From Pseudomonas sp. S31 (GTDB taxonomy: Bacteria; Pseudomonadota; Gammaproteobacteria; Pseudomonadales; Pseudomonadaceae), in the NCBI RefSeq assembly GCF_016648105.1, contig NZ_JACVVE010000020.1:46376-110375 (forward strand): DNA of 64,000 nucleotides, written 5' to 3'. Position 1 is the first letter of the stretch. The number at the start of each line of letters is the position of its first letter. Positions 1 to 10,584 of this stretch are shown in pieces. The notes beneath the pieces were generated by a model. That model saw only the letters and a list, made by a program, of their open reading frames with translations, ran no database searches and had not been told where the DNA came from. The position numbers were made by a program, and so were the translations under genes.

Positions 1-211
1 TGGAAATCACATCGAGCTTCTTCTGGACTTCGCCCTGCACGTTTTCAGTGCCCATGCTACCCAGCACGCCACCGAGGGCGCCCTTGGACACGTGATGGCT
101 GATTTCTTTGCACGCACGCGCCACCACTTCGATCAGGAAGCGCAGATCGGCAGGGGTATTGTTGCTGCGGGTCTGCTCAATCAGATAGCGACTCAGGGTA
201 ACGCGGGACAT
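1..211 (-). CDS. fbp: Fructose-1,6-bisphosphatase class 1, N-terminal part (cut by window edge)
   Basis: About the first 70 residues of a protein beginning [10 protein letters not shown], read leftward off the window edge. The N-terminal segment ([19 protein letters not shown], then [18 protein letters not shown]) is what I know from class 1 fructose-1,6-bisphosphatases of Pseudomonas. The enzyme removes the 1-phosphate of fructose-1,6-bisphosphate in gluconeogenesis. An in-frame ATG six codons upstream (227-229) is possible, but the shorter start matches the family. It lies downstream of glgP on the same strand, so both could feed sugar-phosphate metabolism, but about 250 bases with REP elements separate them. 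Catalytic residues lie outside the window. Confidence 0.85.
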
Positions 212-360
212 GTATGGCTCCGAAGGCATAGGGGGGAGAAAACCCCCGCAGTTTACAGGGAGTGTTGCAGGCTAGCGAGTGATGAGACTCGCCACGGCTC
301 TCTGACGGCACAATAGGTGGGTAGTTCAGCCTGCGCCAGGCCGATGGTCTGGTTGTGGGC

Positions 361-450
361 CCATTCGCGGGCAAGCCCGCTCCCACTGGGTTCTCCACAG
401 GCCTTGGGGTCTGTAGTGAATCCTGTGGGAGCGGGCTTGCCCGCGAATGG
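361..450. repeat. REP pair (inverted), fbp-glgP gap
   Basis: Two perfect inverted 25-base arms at 361-385 and 426-450 carry the core GCGGGCTTGCCCGC flanked by ATTCGCGG/TGGGAGC. This is a P. putida-type REP doublet and would fold into a long hairpin in RNA read from either strand. Such doublets recur at 7621, 13232, 14464, 40754 and 42353. It may terminate or stabilise the glgP transcript. Confidence 0.85.
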
Positions 451-457
451 CCTCACA

Positions 458-2908
<2,451 letters not shown>

Positions 2909-3038
2909 GCGGCATCCTCGAGCAAGTTGACGAATACGGAGGGAGACTGTTGAGCCTAGTCGGTTCGACCGGCAGCGACAGCCTGGGTTCGCGGTTTTCA
3001 TGTGGATTTCGCGAAGCCCCACGCAATCGGCCAAAAGG

Positions 3039-3069
3039 TTGTTCACAAATTGAACAACTCCGGTATGAT
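3039..3069 (+). promoter_or_regulatory. Promoter with dyad, upstream of the Cys-cluster gene
   Basis: TTCACA (3042-3047), a 16-base spacer and TATGAT (3064-3069) make a sigma-70-like promoter about 37 bases upstream of the ATG at 3106. A perfect 7-bp inverted repeat, TTGTTCA-CAAAT-TGAACAA (3039-3057), overlaps the -35 element and spacer, which is where a repressor would bind. No regulator is identified. Confidence 0.5.
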
Positions 3070-3105
3070 CGCGCGCCCCAAGACCGTGATTCGCCATAAA
3101 TAACG

Positions 3106-3510
3106 ATGAAAACCACCCTGATCGCCGCCGCCGAAGTCGACCGCCTGGAGACTTGGCAGCGCTATGCCAGCCATATGTGCCATGGCTGCCATTCGACCTG
3201 TTGCACCCTGCCCGTCGAGGTGAAGATCAAGGATCTGATCCGGATCGGCGTGGTGGACGAATTCGAAAAAGACGAACCGCCGAAGAACGTGGCCAAGCGC
3301 CTGCAAAAGGAAGGCATCATCGAGCGCTTCAACCAGAAGTCGGGCATCTTCACCCTGACCCGGATGAGCAACGACGACTGCATGTACCTGGATCGTAAAA
3401 GCCGGTTGTGCACCATTTATGACAAGCGCCCGGACACCTGCCGCAACCACCCCAAGGTCGGGCCTCGCCCGGGGTATTGTGCCTACAAGCCCAAGGTGAT
3501 TGGGCGTTGA
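3106..3510 (+). CDS. YkgJ-family cysteine-cluster protein
   Basis: A 134-residue cytoplasmic protein with the YkgJ / CxxCxxxCC zinc-or-iron-cluster pattern: CHGCHSTCC near residue 25, then C87, C97 and C108 in the CMYLD...LCTIYDKRPDTC stretch. Eight cysteines in two groups fit a metal-binding fold. The family's biochemical role is not established, so no reaction is assigned. The ATG at 3106 follows a good promoter and a short leader. Its ribosome binding site is weak (ATAAATAACG). It is followed by an intrinsic terminator at 3642 and appears to be a single-gene unit, divergent from glgP. Confidence 0.85.
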   Translation: MKTTLIAAAEVDRLETWQRYASHMCHGCHSTCCTLPVEVKIKDLIRIGVVDEFEKDEPPKNVAKRLQKEGIIERFNQKSGIFTLTRMSNDDCMYLDRKSRLCTIYDKRPDTCRNHPKVGPRPGYCAYKPKVIGR

Positions 3511-4030
3511 CGGTCCCGCCAGGACTCAATAGACTTTTACCTGTCTCGATGTACACGGAGCTTCCGTCAGGAAGTGTCTAGACGCCGCCACCTGGTTCCG
3601 GCCGTGCCGGTTGATGGGATTAGTCCCTAAGGGCATCCGCGATACGACCCCCTTCATTGGGGGTTTCGTATTTTTACAGGCTGCTATCGCCTTACAGGCC
3701 GTCGAATCGGTTCATTTTTCAGTTTCTTCAACATCAGCAACCAGCCTTTGATCTTTTCGTGTCGTTTCAACGCTGTAGGCCGATTCGAAGACTTCCCCCA
3801 TCCCTTGGTCAGCAAGGCCCGGGATCTTCACCTCATGTGAAATTGGGCGAAATGAAGCAGACTCCACGAACTGCCTGCGACCTCGATCTGGCCACGGGCC
3901 AAGTGCTCCTTCCACCCCTTGTCTGACCCTGACCGCGGTGATGGACAATGACTACCTCATTGCCCTGGCCAAGACTCTGCTGGACGCCGCCGAGCTAGGC
4001 ACGGCCCGCTGATCATGCGCCAGACAAACA
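3511..4030. other. 570-base tract without a clear gene
   Basis: The stretch between the Cys-cluster gene and the typA terminator holds one intrinsic terminator (3642-3675) and no convincing long ORF. Bases 3511-3641 contain several short self-complementary runs and could be a 3'UTR or small-RNA body ending at the terminator. Further on are two very short frames on the plus strand: 3853-3926 (starts MKQTPRTACDLDLATG) and 3941-4012 (MDNDYLIALAKTLLDAAELG, then TAR). The second reads like a real protein C-terminus. They could be remnants of a lost gene. A 78-codon minus frame at 3712-3948 has no recognisable features. Confidence 0.4.
3642..3675 (+). terminator. Intrinsic terminator
   Basis: The stem ATACGA-CCCCC pairs with GGGGG-TT-TCGTAT around a TTCATT loop and is followed by a run of five T. 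It would end the transcript of the Cys-cluster gene, or a small RNA encoded in 3511-3641. Confidence 0.8.
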
Positions 4031-4064
4031 AAAACGCCCCCGGCCTTTCGACCGGGGGCGTTTT
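4031..4064. terminator. Bidirectional terminator after typA
   Basis: The perfect arms AAAACGCCCCCGG (4031-4043) and CCGGGGGCGTTTT (4052-4064) enclose CCTTTCGA. There are A and T runs on the two sides, so it can act on both strands. The nearest 3' end is that of typA, 19 bases away. Confidence 0.85.
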
Positions 4065-4082
4065 CATTCAGCCAGAGCTAAC

Positions 4083-5903
4083 TCAGTTCTTGGCTTTCTT
4101 GGCAGCGCGGGTACGCTCGCCTTCGTCGAGGATCTTCTTGCGCAGACGGATCGACTTCGGCGTCACTTCGCACAGCTCGTCGTCCTGGATGAATTCCAGA
4201 GCCTGCTCGAGGGTGTGGCGAACCGGCGGAACCAGGGCGATGACTTCGTCTTTGCCCGAAGCACGCATGTTGTCGAGCTTCTTGCCTTTGGTCGGGTTCA
4301 CGCCCAAGTCGTTGTCGCGGCTGTTCAGGCCGATGATCTGACCGTTGTAGATCTCCTGGCCGTGCTCGACGAACAGCTTGCCGCGCGCCTGCAGGGTTTC
4401 CAGCGAGTAGGTCAGAGCCTTGCCGGTCTCGACCGATACCAGTACGCCGTTCAGACGGCCGGACATCTGGCCCGACTTCATGGTGTCGTAGCGATCGAAG
4501 ATCGAGGTCAGGATGCCTGCACCGTTGGTCAGGGTCAGGAACTGGTTACGGAAACCGATCAGACCACGGGCTGGGATGTTGTACTCCAGGCGAACACGGC
4601 CCTTGCCATCCGGAACCATGTTGGTCAGGTCGCCTTTACGCAGACCCATCTCTTCCATGACCTTGCCCTGGGATTCTTCAGGGATGTCGATGGTGACGTT
4701 CTCGAACGGCTCCTGCTTGACGCCGTCGACTTCGCGGATGATCACTTCAGGACGGCCTACGGCCATCTCGAAGCCTTCACGGCGCATGGTTTCGATCAGC
4801 ACCGACAGGTGCAGCTCACCACGGCCCGATACCTTGAACTTGTCAGGGGAATCGGTTTCCTGAACGCGCAGAGCAACGTTGTACAGCAGCTCTTTGTCCA
4901 GACGATCCTTGATGTTACGGCTGGTGACGAACTTGCCTTCCTTGCCGCAGAACGGCGAGTCGTTGACCTGGAAGGTCATCGAAACGGTCGGCTCGTCGAC
5001 GGTCAGCGGCTTCATCGCTTCTACCGCGTCCGGGGCGCACAGGGTGTCGGAGATGAACAGCTCGTCGAAACCGCTGATGCAGACGATGTCGCCAGCCTGG
5101 GCTTCTTCGACGTCGATACGGTGCAGGCCGTGGTGGCCCATCAGCTTGAGGATACGGCCGTTACGCTTCTTGCCATTGGTGTCGATGGCGACGACCGGGG
5201 TGTTCGGCTTGACGCGGCCACGGGCGATACGGCCAACGCCGATTACACCGAGGAAGCTGTTGTAGTCCAGTGCGGAGATCTGCATCTGGAACGAGCCTTC
5301 ACGGTCGACGTCCGGCGCCGGTACGTTGTCGACGATCGACTGGTACAGGGCGGTCATGTCTTCGCCCATGGCGGTGTGGTCCAGGCCGGCGATGCCGTTC
5401 AGGGCCGAGGCGTAGACGACTTTGAAGTCCAGCTGTTCGTCGGTGGCGCCGAGGTTGTCGAACAGGTCGAAGATCTGGTCCAGAACCCAGTCAGGACGCG
5501 CGCCCGGACGGTCGACCTTGTTGATCACGACGATCGGCTTGAGGCCGGCTTCGAAGGCCTTCTTGGTCACGAAGCGGGTTTGCGGCATCGGGCCGTCCTG
5601 GGCGTCGACCAGCAGCAGCACCGAGTCGACCATCGACATCACACGCTCTACCTCGCCACCGAAGTCGGCGTGGCCGGGGGTGTCGACGATGTTGATGTGG
5701 TAGCCGTTCCAGTTGATGGCGGTGTTTTTCGCCAGAATGGTAATGCCGCGCTCTTTTTCCTGGTCGTTGGAGTCCATGACGCGCTCGTCGTTGAGCTCGT
5801 TACGCTCCAGGGTGCCGGACTGGCGCAGGAGTTTGTCGACCAGGGTGGTTTTACCATGGTCAACGTGGGCGATGATGGCGATGTTACGCAGATTTTCGAT
5901 CAC
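4083..5903 (-). CDS. typA: Ribosome-associated translational GTPase TypA/BipA
   Basis: A 606-residue member of the TypA/BipA branch of translation-factor GTPases, which acts on the ribosome in stress adaptation and subunit assembly. Seen: P-loop AHVDHGKTTLVDKLL at residues 11-25, switch II DTPGHADFGGEVERV, NKVDRPGA for guanine specificity, EF-G-like domains, and a basic C-terminus ending in RTRAAKKAKN. The start codon is GTG (5901-5903), giving MIENLRNIAII. The leader has only a weak Shine-Dalgarno. The length matches the family and no residues are missing. It is transcribed in the same direction as thiI, 128 bases downstream of it. Confidence 0.97.
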   Translation of the reverse strand: MIENLRNIAIIAHVDHGKTTLVDKLLRQSGTLERNELNDERVMDSNDQEKERGITILAKNTAINWNGYHINIVDTPGHADFGGEVERVMSMVDSVLLLVDAQDGPMPQTRFVTKKAFEAGLKPIVVINKVDRPGARPDWVLDQIFDLFDNLGATDEQLDFKVVYASALNGIAGLDHTAMGEDMTALYQSIVDNVPAPDVDREGSFQMQISALDYNSFLGVIGVGRIARGRVKPNTPVVAIDTNGKKRNGRILKLMGHHGLHRIDVEEAQAGDIVCISGFDELFISDTLCAPDAVEAMKPLTVDEPTVSMTFQVNDSPFCGKEGKFVTSRNIKDRLDKELLYNVALRVQETDSPDKFKVSGRGELHLSVLIETMRREGFEMAVGRPEVIIREVDGVKQEPFENVTIDIPEESQGKVMEEMGLRKGDLTNMVPDGKGRVRLEYNIPARGLIGFRNQFLTLTNGAGILTSIFDRYDTMKSGQMSGRLNGVLVSVETGKALTYSLETLQARGKLFVEHGQEIYNGQIIGLNSRDNDLGVNPTKGKKLDNMRASGKDEVIALVPPVRHTLEQALEFIQDDELCEVTPKSIRLRKKILDEGERTRAAKKAKN

Positions 5904-6031
5904 AACTGTATCTCGATCAGAGGATTCGGTTGCCGCCTAGTCTAGGCGACCAATATGTACTGTTTAAGGCTCAGCGGGCCCGGCGGTCGGGAGGGCGATG
6001 GCGGATACTGCCGCCATACAGCCCCGGCGTC

Positions 6032-7486
6032 TTATGTCGGACGATAAACACGCACATTGGCATGTCCCTCACTGAGCAGGTGGTGTGCGTGCAGACGGCT
6101 CATCACACCCTTGTCGCAATACAGCAGGTACTGGCGGTTGCCATCGAGCTGCTTGAATTTGCTGTTGATCGCGTAGAACGGCAGGGCCTGGACCTCGATG
6201 CCCTCCAGCACCAGGGGTTCATCCTCCTGGGCATCGGGGTGGCGGATGTCGATGACGATCTGGCCAGGCAGCGCCTCGGCCACTTCCTCGATCTCGATGT
6301 CCTTGCCCAGCTCGTCGATCACGTGGTCGATGGAGATCAGCTTGGCGCGTTCCAGCGCGCGCTCCAGCACCTCCATGTCGAACTGCTTCTCTTCGTGCTC
6401 CATGCGGTGGCGCTTGGCGTGGGTGGTCGGGTTCACCGAGATCACCCCGCAGTACTCAGGCATGTGCTTGGCGAAGTCGGCGGTGCCGATCGCGTAGGCC
6501 TGGTCGATGATGTCCTGCTTGTGGCTAGCCAGCAACGGGCGCAACACCAGCTTGTCGGTGGCCGAGTCGATGATCGACAGGTTCGGTAGGGTCTGGCTCG
6601 ACACCTGGGAAATCGCCTCGCCAGTGACCAGGGCGTCGATCTCCAGGCGGTCGGCCATGCGCGCGGCGGCGCGCAGCATCATGCGCTTGAGGGTCACGCC
6701 CATGTAGCTGTTGTCGACCTTGTTGAGGATCTCGCCGACCACTTCCTCGAACGGCACGCTGATGAACAGCACGCGCTGGCTGCTGCCGAACTTCTTCCAA
6801 AGGTAGTGGGCCACTTCCATCACGCCCAGTTCATGGGCACGGCCACCGAGGTTGAAGAAGCAGAAGTGGGTCATCAGGCCGCGGCGCATCATCTGGTAGG
6901 CCGCCACGGTGGAGTCGAAGCCACCGGACATCAGCACCAGGGTCTGCTCCAGGGCGCCCAGCGGATAGCCGCCGATGCCCTGGTGCTGGTTGTGGATCAC
7001 ATACAGGCGCTGGTCGCGGATCTCGATACGCACCAGGACTTCCGGGTTCTTCAGGTCGATACCGACGGCGCCGCACTGCTGGCGCAGCTGGCTGCCGACA
7101 TAGCGATCGACGTCCATCGAGGTGAAGTCGTGGTGGCCACCGCGCTTGCAGCGCACGGCGAAGCGCTTGCCGGCCAGCAGGTGGCCGAAGTGCTGCCTGC
7201 ACTTCTCGACGATGTCGTCGAAGTCGCCCAGGGGGTATTCCTCGACCTGCAGGAAGTGGGTGATCCCCGGGGTGCAGGTTAGGCGCTCGATCATCTCGCG
7301 CTGGAGCTTCTCGTCCTCGACGCGGGTGACCACCTCGAGATTGTCCCAGACACCATCGACCGCGAGCTCTGGATCGAGATCCTTGAGCACGTTGCGGATG
7401 TTCTTGCCGAGCTGGCGGATGAAGCGCTTGCGCACCGGCCGGCTCTTGATGGTGATTTCTGGGAAGACTTTGACGATAAGTTTCAT
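6032..7486 (-). CDS. thiI: tRNA 4-thiouridine synthase / sulfurtransferase ThiI
   Basis: A 484-residue cytoplasmic enzyme that makes 4-thiouridine at tRNA position 8 and relays sulfur for the thiazole of thiamine. Domain order: N-terminal ferredoxin-like plus THUMP (about 1-165), PP-loop ATPase with LMSGGFDSTVAAY near 184, and a C-terminal rhodanese domain. C346 in PEYCGV and C457 in YCDKGV correspond to the catalytic disulfide pair known from E. coli (C344/C456). It is therefore the long, rhodanese-containing form. The ATG at 7486 is clear. It reads away from glnA, with REP and nitrogen-control sequences between. Confidence 0.97.
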   Translation of the reverse strand: MKLIVKVFPEITIKSRPVRKRFIRQLGKNIRNVLKDLDPELAVDGVWDNLEVVTRVEDEKLQREMIERLTCTPGITHFLQVEEYPLGDFDDIVEKCRQHFGHLLAGKRFAVRCKRGGHHDFTSMDVDRYVGSQLRQQCGAVGIDLKNPEVLVRIEIRDQRLYVIHNQHQGIGGYPLGALEQTLVLMSGGFDSTVAAYQMMRRGLMTHFCFFNLGGRAHELGVMEVAHYLWKKFGSSQRVLFISVPFEEVVGEILNKVDNSYMGVTLKRMMLRAAARMADRLEIDALVTGEAISQVSSQTLPNLSIIDSATDKLVLRPLLASHKQDIIDQAYAIGTADFAKHMPEYCGVISVNPTTHAKRHRMEHEEKQFDMEVLERALERAKLISIDHVIDELGKDIEIEEVAEALPGQIVIDIRHPDAQEDEPLVLEGIEVQALPFYAINSKFKQLDGNRQYLLYCDKGVMSRLHAHHLLSEGHANVRVYRPT

Positions 7487-7620
7487 TGGGTTAACAGCGC
7501 GCGCAGGGCCTGCCGAAAATGAGGGGCGCGAATTATAGCGGAAATTGCTCAGGTTTTGAGCAACTTTTGATCAGGAGGTTTGAGATAGATGCCGGCGGCA
7601 GGTTCAGCGTGGCCTGCACC

Positions 7621-7696
7621 GGCCCTTTCGCGGGTAAACCCGCTCCCACAGGATAACCCCACCTGCTGTAGGAGCGGGTTTACCCGCGAAAGGGCC
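7621..7696. repeat. REP pair (inverted), thiI-glnA gap
   Basis: Arms GGCCCTTTCGCGGGTAAACC... (7621-7650) and its mirror (7667-7696) form a REP doublet with the GTAGGAGCGGG side facing inward. It lies just upstream of the glnA control region. Confidence 0.85.
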
Positions 7697-7724
7697 CTCA
7701 AACAATGCACAACCGTGCATATGC

Positions 7725-7739
7725 GCTCCAAATTGGTGC
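7725..7739. promoter_or_regulatory. Candidate NtrC-binding site upstream of glnA
   Basis: GCTCCAAATTGGTGC differs by one base from the dyad GCACC-N5-GGTGC recognised by phosphorylated NtrC. It lies about 105 bases upstream of the -24 element at 7845, the usual distance for an enhancer. A second, weaker palindrome, TGCACAACCGTGCA (7706-7719), and the perfect GGTGCGCACC (7735-7744) are close by, so the exact register is uncertain. Confidence 0.6.
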
Positions 7740-7844
7740 GCACCGTCTAAAATTCGCCTCTTAAAGGTGCGTTTTTCCTGGGCCAATGCCAACCAAATGC
7801 CCGCAAACGCCCCCTTTTATCCCCTGCTCGCCATTTTCGGGCAC

Positions 7845-7859
7845 TGGCATGCAATTTGC
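7845..7859 (+). promoter_or_regulatory. Sigma-54 promoter of glnA
   Basis: TGGCATGCAATTTGC has GG and GC at the -24/-12 spacing of an RpoN promoter and differs from TGGCACG-N4-TTGC at one position. Transcription would begin near 7871, about 90 bases before the glnA ATG. Together with the upstream NtrC-like box it predicts nitrogen-limited activation. Confidence 0.8.
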
Positions 7860-7959
7860 TCCCTTGTGAGGCAGGTAAGCTTGGCCGACTATCCGCGCCC
7901 GGCAACACCCTTTTTCCAGGGCAGCGGCTCACCGCGCTCTCGTTCATCCGGAGGACAAC

Positions 7960-9366
7960 ATGTCGAAGTCGGTTCAACTCATCAAAGATCATGACGTCAA
8001 GTGGATTGATCTGCGTTTCACGGACACCAAGGGCACTCAGCATCACGTGACCATGCCAGCGCGTGATGGCCTGGACGAGGACTTCTTCGAAGTCGGCAAG
8101 ATGTTCGACGGTTCCTCCATCGAGGGCTGGAAGGGCATCGAAGCTTCCGACATGATCCTGATGCCGGTCGACGAGACCGCCGTTCTGGACCCGTTCACCG
8201 AAGAGCCGACCCTGATCATCACCTGCGACATCGTAGACCCGGCGAGCATGCAGGGCTACGACCGCGACCCACGTGCCATCGCCAAGCGCGCCGAAGAGTA
8301 CTTGAAGAGCACCGGCATCGGCGACACCGTCTTCGCCGGCCCAGAGCCTGAATTCTTCATCTTCGACGAAGTGAAGTTCCAGTCGGACATCTCCGGCTCG
8401 ATGTTCAAGATCTTCTCCGAGCAAGGCTCGTGGATGACCGGCGCTGACGTGGAAGGCGGCAACAAGGGCCACCGTCCAGGCGTCAAAGGCGGCTACTTCC
8501 CGGTTCCGCCGTTCGATCACGACCACGAAATCCGTACCGCCATGTGCAACGCTCTGGAAGAAATGGGCCAGACCGTTGAAGTCCACCACCACGAAGTGGC
8601 GACTGCCGGCCAGAACGAAATCGGCGTCAAGTTCAACACCCTGGTGAAGAAGGCTGACGAAGTACAGGCCCTGAAGTACGTCGTGCACAACGTTGCCGAC
8701 GCCTACGGCCGTACCGCTACCTTCATGCCGAAGCCTCTGTACGGCGACAACGGCTCGGGCATGCACGTGCACATGTCGATCTGGAAAGAAGGCAAGAACA
8801 CCTTCTCCGGCGAAGGCTATGCCGGCCTGTCCGACACCGCCCTGTACTTCATCGGCGGTATCATCAAGCACGGTAAGGCCCTGAACGGCTTCACCAACCC
8901 GTCGACCAACTCCTACAAGCGTCTGGTCCCAGGCTTCGAAGCCCCGGTGATGCTGGCCTACTCGGCTCGCAACCGCTCCGCCTCGATCCGTATTCCTTAC
9001 GTCGGCAGCCCGAAAGCCCGCCGTATCGAAGCACGCTTCCCGGACCCATCGGCCAACCCGTACCTGGCCTTCGCGGCCCTGCTGATGGCTGGCCTGGACG
9101 GCATCCAGAACAAGATCCACCCAGGCGATGCGGCCGACAAGAACCTGTACGACCTGCCACCTGAAGAAGCCAAGAACATTCCGCAAGTCTGCGGCAGCCT
9201 GAAAGAAGCTCTGGAAGAGCTGGATAAAGGCCGTGCGTTCCTGACCAAGGGCGGCGTGTTCTCCGACGACTTCATCGATGCCTTCATCGAACTGAAGAGC
9301 GAAGAAGAAATCAAGGTCCGTACCTTCGTGCACCCACTGGAATACGAGCTGTACTACAGCTGCTGA
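7960..9366 (+). CDS. glnA: Glutamine synthetase type I
   Basis: A 468-residue GSI enzyme that makes glutamine from glutamate, ammonium and ATP in the cytoplasm as a dodecamer. Seen: MFDGSSIEGW near residue 50, metal/glutamate motif FAGPEPEFFIFD, histidine-rich VEVHHHEVATAGQNEIG, and Tyr397 in NLYDLPPEE, the adenylylation site of the beta subtype. Activity should therefore be controlled by GlnE as well as by transcription. The ATG at 7960 follows GGAGGACAAC. The sigma-54 promoter and NtrC-like site upstream, and ntrBC downstream, make this the classic glnA nitrogen-control locus, here interrupted by the lipoprotein gene at 9513. Confidence 0.98.
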   Translation: MSKSVQLIKDHDVKWIDLRFTDTKGTQHHVTMPARDGLDEDFFEVGKMFDGSSIEGWKGIEASDMILMPVDETAVLDPFTEEPTLIITCDIVDPASMQGYDRDPRAIAKRAEEYLKSTGIGDTVFAGPEPEFFIFDEVKFQSDISGSMFKIFSEQGSWMTGADVEGGNKGHRPGVKGGYFPVPPFDHDHEIRTAMCNALEEMGQTVEVHHHEVATAGQNEIGVKFNTLVKKADEVQALKYVVHNVADAYGRTATFMPKPLYGDNGSGMHVHMSIWKEGKNTFSGEGYAGLSDTALYFIGGIIKHGKALNGFTNPSTNSYKRLVPGFEAPVMLAYSARNRSASIRIPYVGSPKARRIEARFPDPSANPYLAFAALLMAGLDGIQNKIHPGDAADKNLYDLPPEEAKNIPQVCGSLKEALEELDKGRAFLTKGGVFSDDFIDAFIELKSEEEIKVRTFVHPLEYELYYSC

Positions 9367-9373
9367 TCCGGTC

Positions 9374-9427
9374 GGCCAGTACCACTGGCCCGAAGTAAGA
9401 AAAGGCCTCCCGCGTGGAGGCCTTTTT
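9374..9427 (+). terminator. glnA terminator, preceded by a second hairpin
   Basis: AAAAGGCCTCC-CGCGT-GGAGGCCTTTTT (9400-9427) is a strong intrinsic terminator. Just before it, GGCCAGT-ACC-ACTGGCC (9374-9390) is a perfect hairpin beginning 8 bases after the stop codon, and it could protect the 3' end. Confidence 0.85.
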
Positions 9428-9512
9428 CGTTCAAGCGGCTCAGACCTTGCTGACATCGTCCAGCGTCATTACCGCGCAGGGTATACGGTCCATCCTTCAA
9501 CGGAGCCACACC

Positions 9513-10433
9513 ATGCGCGCCCCCCTACCTATCGCCCTCATTGCCGTCGCCCTACTCGCCGGCTGCAGCGCCAGCCCCTCCGAGGCCGGCAAGGTACAGT
9601 CCGAAGTACTGTACCGCACCAGCGCCAGCTGGGATGGCACTCCCTACCCCGCCTACCCCGAAGGCCAACCCGTGCTGTCCCTGGTGAAAGTCAGCATTCC
9701 GGCCAATACCACCCTCGACTGGCACTGTCACCAGGGCTTCAACCTGGGTTATCTGGCCGAAGGTAAACTCGAAGTGGAAACCCGCGACGGCAAGCAGATT
9801 CACCTCAAGGCCGGCGACACCCTGGCCGAGCTCGTCAACGAAGTGCACCGGGGCCACACCCGCGAACAAGCGGCCACGGTGATGGTGTTCCACGCAGCCA
9901 CCGAGCAACTCGCCTTTTCCACCCCTGAAGCCCAATGCCCAAAGCCTTTCAATGCTGACGACAGTGCACTGAACACGCTGCTCAAAGGCATAGAGCAACG
10001 CCTGACCACCGCCCAGGACGTAGCACTGCACAAATGGGACAACGCCCAGCCGGTGTACGCGCAACAGCGTGAACGACAGGTGCTGGCCAACGTTCGCAAT
10101 AACGCCTGGCGTTACCAACTCACACCAGAACGCGCCCAGGCTTTCTTCGCCGACCAGATCGAAGCACACAAGATGGTGCAATACAGCTTGATCAACCGCT
10201 GGCAGGTGCGAGGCGAAGCCCCGGACACCCCTCGCCGCGACCTGGAGCAAGCGGTCCGCCCCCAGCTCGACGACCTGCAAGCCGTCCTGTTGCAAAATCT
10301 CGCCAACTTCGACAATGCCTACCGACCCGATTGCGCCAGCAGGCTCGCAGCCACCATCGATGCCCGGGCAACGGACCCGGGACTGAAACAGGCCCTCGTG
10401 CGCGCCACCGGGCAACTGTGCCAAACCCCCTGA
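9513..10433 (+). CDS. Exported lipoprotein: cupin fused to secreted-type chorismate mutase
   Basis: A 306-residue protein with a lipoprotein signal (LLAGC, lipidated Cys18). A cupin-like beta-barrel follows at about residues 45-125, with metal-type histidines H71 and H73 in WHCH and a later EVHRGH. A C-terminal helical domain (about 150-260) resembles AroQ-gamma, the periplasmic chorismate mutase. In it R163, K174 and R186 repeat the spacing of the catalytic Arg49/Lys60/Arg72 that I recall for the Mycobacterium tuberculosis secreted enzyme, and AFFADQIEAHK is typical of the family. The likely reaction is periplasmic chorismate to prephenate; the cupin substrate is unknown. I chose the ATG at 9513 because the signal peptide starts there, with CGGAG upstream. 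It sits between glnA and ntrBC but after the glnA terminator. Confidence 0.75.
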   Translation: MRAPLPIALIAVALLAGCSASPSEAGKVQSEVLYRTSASWDGTPYPAYPEGQPVLSLVKVSIPANTTLDWHCHQGFNLGYLAEGKLEVETRDGKQIHLKAGDTLAELVNEVHRGHTREQAATVMVFHAATEQLAFSTPEAQCPKPFNADDSALNTLLKGIEQRLTTAQDVALHKWDNAQPVYAQQRERQVLANVRNNAWRYQLTPERAQAFFADQIEAHKMVQYSLINRWQVRGEAPDTPRRDLEQAVRPQLDDLQAVLLQNLANFDNAYRPDCASRLAATIDARATDPGLKQALVRATGQLCQTP

Positions 10434-10441
10434 ACCCTCTA

Positions 10442-10458
10442 TGCTCTATATTGGTGCA
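10442..10458. promoter_or_regulatory. Candidate NtrC-binding site upstream of ntrB
   Basis: TGCTCTATATTGGTGCA differs at one base from TGCACTATATTGGTGCA, a form I recall for an enteric glnA NtrC site. It lies about 125 bases upstream of the -24/-12 element at 10585. Its right half also forms part of a 9-bp inverted repeat, GGTGCATTC (10453-10461) / GAATGCACC (10479-10487). Confidence 0.65.
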
Positions 10459-10584
10459 TTCATCGGCCAAACGCCCTTGAATGCACCCCATAACAGGTCA
10501 TGAGCAACCAATGACCGGTGGTTTCTGGTCCGAATTTGCGCATATCCAGGGGTTCCTCGGCCAATTCCGCTTCTTTTCGGAGCC

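Noticed and set aside
3712..3948. 78-codon minus-strand frame as a gene
   Set aside because: No ribosome binding site, no recognisable motif, and it lies in a tract with other short frames. Cannot be supported.
4215..5945. 576-codon plus-strand frame
   Set aside because: Antisense of typA with biased composition and no motif. The conserved GTPase on the other strand explains the region.
5998..6017. ATGGCGG-ATACTG-CCGCCAT hairpin considered as a thiI terminator
   Set aside because: No T-run on either strand and an interior position in the thiI-typA gap; left unassigned.
7747..9456. 569-codon minus-strand frame
   Set aside because: It covers glnA and its promoter in antisense. The glnA reading is unequivocal.
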